A DNA stretch of 7,493 bases from Pseudomonadota bacterium. GTDB taxonomy: Bacteria > Pseudomonadota > Gammaproteobacteria > Woeseiales > Woeseiaceae. Where the stretch lies: contig JAPUKV010000032.1 of the NCBI GenBank assembly GCA_027295475.1, positions 1 through 7,493 on the forward strand. The letters run 5' to 3'. The notes under the pieces were generated by a model. It saw only the letters and a program-made list of their open reading frames with translations. It had not been told where the DNA came from and did no database searches. A program made the position numbers and the translations under genes. This document shows positions 6,034 through 7,493 of the stretch, in pieces (the stretch's first letter is position 1; the number at the start of each line of letters is the position of its first letter).

Positions 6034-7493
6034 CTACTCGTCCTTTTCCGATTCAGAGCGGTCTTTGCTCATAGACCGCTTGAGGATTTCCTGAATAGCT
6101 TCAGGCCCGGCCTTTTTCACCTTTTGCTTTTGCTCCATCAGTTCTTGCGCCCGCTGCAACTGTTCGCGCTCGAGGCGCACGGTTCGGGATTCAAATCGTT
6201 TGCGAGCACGCTCGGCTCTGGCTTTCTCGTCCTCCAGTTCGCGCATCCGCAATTTGGCAATCCGAAAGTCTGCTGTCAGAGGGATATGGCTGGGACATAC
6301 GAGGTCACAACATCCACACTCAATACAGTCCGTCAGACCGAATGCACGCAGCTTTGCTTCATTATCCGCGCAGGCGTACCAGTACAGTTGTTGCGGCAGC
6401 AATAAGACCGGACATACCTGTGCGCAGTCGCCGCAGCGTATGCAAGGCCTCTCGGTGCCGATCGGCGGCATCGCCGATAATGCAAGGATACAGTTCGTCG
6501 CTTTGACGAGCGGCACGCGATCCGTCGAAACCGATTTGCCCGTCATCGGTCCACCGATGATTAGCTGCTTCGCGCGCTCCGTATATCCACCAATGAAATT
6601 AACCACGTCGGCGACTGTCGTACCAATCCTCGCCATCACATTCATTGGCGCGGCAACGCCATCGCCCGTCACCGTCGTGATCCTGGAGATCAGTGGCTCG
6701 CCTTCGCAAATCCAGTCGTAAACTGCGGCAGCGGTGCCAACATTCTGCACCAGGCAGCCGACGTCGAGTGGCAGACCTCCGGTTGGCACTTCCTTGCGCG
6801 TGACGAGCTGTACAAGCTGATCTTCAGCGCCTGACGGGTAAATGGTCGGAATCTGCTTTATGACGACTCGATCATCCTGGACCTCGGTCAGCGCGTCGGC
6901 CAATGCGTGAATTGCCTCGGGCTTATCGCTTTCGACGACGACGTAACAATGATCCAGTTGCAATGCGTGTAAGAGTATTTGTGCTCCGACAATAATTTTC
7001 CTGGAATGCTCGCGCATGAGCATGTCGTCGCAACTGATATACGGTTCGCATTCGACGCCGTTTATTATGAGGTGTTCCAGCGGCTCTGTTGTTGCTTCCA
7101 TGAGTTTTTGCGCGGTTGGAAACACAGCGCCGCCAAGGCCGACGATGCCGCCATGGAGTATTTTCTGAAACAGGGTAGCCGGACTCTGTTGCTCGAACGG
7201 CACAATGGGTTCCGAAAGATGTATTGCACTGTCGAGGCCGTCACTTTCGATGATGATGCAAGGCGCGTTTTCGCCGAGGCGTCTCGAAACCGGCCACTGC
7301 TCGATTGCGACGACCTTGCCGGACGACGACGCATGCACGGGTGCACTGATCATTCCATCGGCATCCGCAATGAGCTGACCTTTGAGAACCCTTTCGCCGA
7401 TGGTAACCACCGGATGAGCCGGATCTCCCGCATGCTGCGCCAGCGGCAGGACGAGCTGCATCGGTACCGGAACGTGTTGAATAACACGGGCTG
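6034..7493 (-). CDS. rsxC: Rnf/Rsx electron transport complex subunit C, N-terminus cut by window edge
   Basis: This peripheral subunit exchanges electrons with NAD(H), using FMN and two [4Fe-4S] clusters. The reading frame is open to 7493; the residues before the first visible ATG (7461), RVIQHVPVP, continue family homology (E. coli has RQVPLAQ here). That ATG is therefore internal and the real start lies outside the window, probably some 30-40 codons further. Domains in order are a biotinyl-like N-terminal part (APVHASSSGKVVAIEQ) and a nucleotide/FMN-binding domain with GIVGLGGAVFPTAQKL and INGVECEPYISCDD. Then come YPSGAEDQL and VGCLVQNVGTAAAV, and the ferredoxin motifs CIRCGDCAQVCP (about 6411-6446) and CIECGCCDLVCP (about 6293-6328). 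All eight cluster cysteines are present. A charged helical tail of about 70 residues ends in SESEKDE and lacks the long Ala/Lys/Gln repeats of E. coli RsxC. rsxB and rsxA should lie upstream, beyond the window. Confidence 0.97.
   Translation of the reverse strand, partial: ARVIQHVPVPMQLVLPLAQHAGDPAHPVVTIGERVLKGQLIADADGMISAPVHASSSGKVVAIEQWPVSRRLGENAPCIIIESDGLDSAIHLSEPIVPFEQQSPATLFQKILHGGIVGLGGAVFPTAQKLMEATTEPLEHLIINGVECEPYISCDDMLMREHSRKIIVGAQILLHALQLDHCYVVVESDKPEAIHALADALTEVQDDRVVIKQIPTIYPSGAEDQLVQLVTRKEVPTGGLPLDVGCLVQNVGTAAAVYDWICEGEPLISRITTVTGDGVAAPMNVMARIGTTVADVVNFIGGYTERAKQLIIGGPMTGKSVSTDRVPLVKATNCILALSAMPPIGTERPCIRCGDCAQVCPVLLLPQQLYWYACADNEAKLRAFGLTDCIECGCCDLVCPSHIPLTADFRIAKLRMRELEDEKARAERARKRFESRTVRLEREQLQRAQELMEQKQKVKKAGPEAIQEILKRSMSKDRSESEKDE

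Noticed and set aside
1..7493. CRISPR arrays, tRNA or rRNA genes, insertion sequences, phage attachment sites
   Set aside because: I saw no regularly spaced direct repeats, tRNA-like cloverleaf, transposase-like protein or flanking inverted repeats. Coding density is almost complete and no gap exceeds about 85 bases.

Overview
The window is a compact, single-direction stretch of a proteobacterial chromosome, very probably gammaproteobacterial. All supported genes read on the minus strand, so transcription runs from position 7493 towards position 1. The order rsxC-rsxD-rsxG-rsxE-nth is the one found in Escherichia coli and relatives. The DUF1841 gene after nth and the HvfB/HvfC/DoxX cassette are also typical of Gammaproteobacteria. 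I cannot name the genus.

Region 1 (7493 to about 3650) holds four subunits of the Rnf/Rsx ion-translocating electron transport complex. RsxC lacks its N-terminus at the window edge. RsxD, RsxG and RsxE are complete and tightly packed, with a 25-base overlap for D/G and a 4-base overlap for G/E. rsxA and rsxB would be expected just beyond position 7493. Region 2 (about 3631 to 2559) holds nth, for endonuclease III, and a small DUF1841 gene that overlaps it by 4 bases. Region 3 (2476 to 260) is a three-gene cassette: an HvfB-type MNIO/DUF692 peptide maturase, an HvfC-type DUF2063 partner, and an HvfX-type DoxX membrane protein. It resembles the operons that make copper-binding oxazolone/thioamide RiPPs, but I see no precursor peptide gene. 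An intrinsic terminator closes the cassette. Region 4 (200 to 1) is the N-terminus of a membrane-anchored FMN-binding glutamate-synthase-family protein, cut by the window edge.

The Rsx complex moves electrons between ferredoxin and NAD(H) coupled to ion movement; in E. coli it also keeps SoxR reduced. Endonuclease III removes oxidised pyrimidines. Hvf-type cassettes are associated with copper handling. A redox or metal-stress theme linking them is my inference from adjacency. Only 82 bases, with no convincing terminator or promoter, separate the DUF1841 gene from hvfB, so one long transcript is possible. The most notable points are the missing RiPP precursor, a serine at the expected flavin-attachment threonine of RsxG, and paired HxxxH motifs in the DUF1841 protein. 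Most of the window is otherwise ordinary core-genome content.
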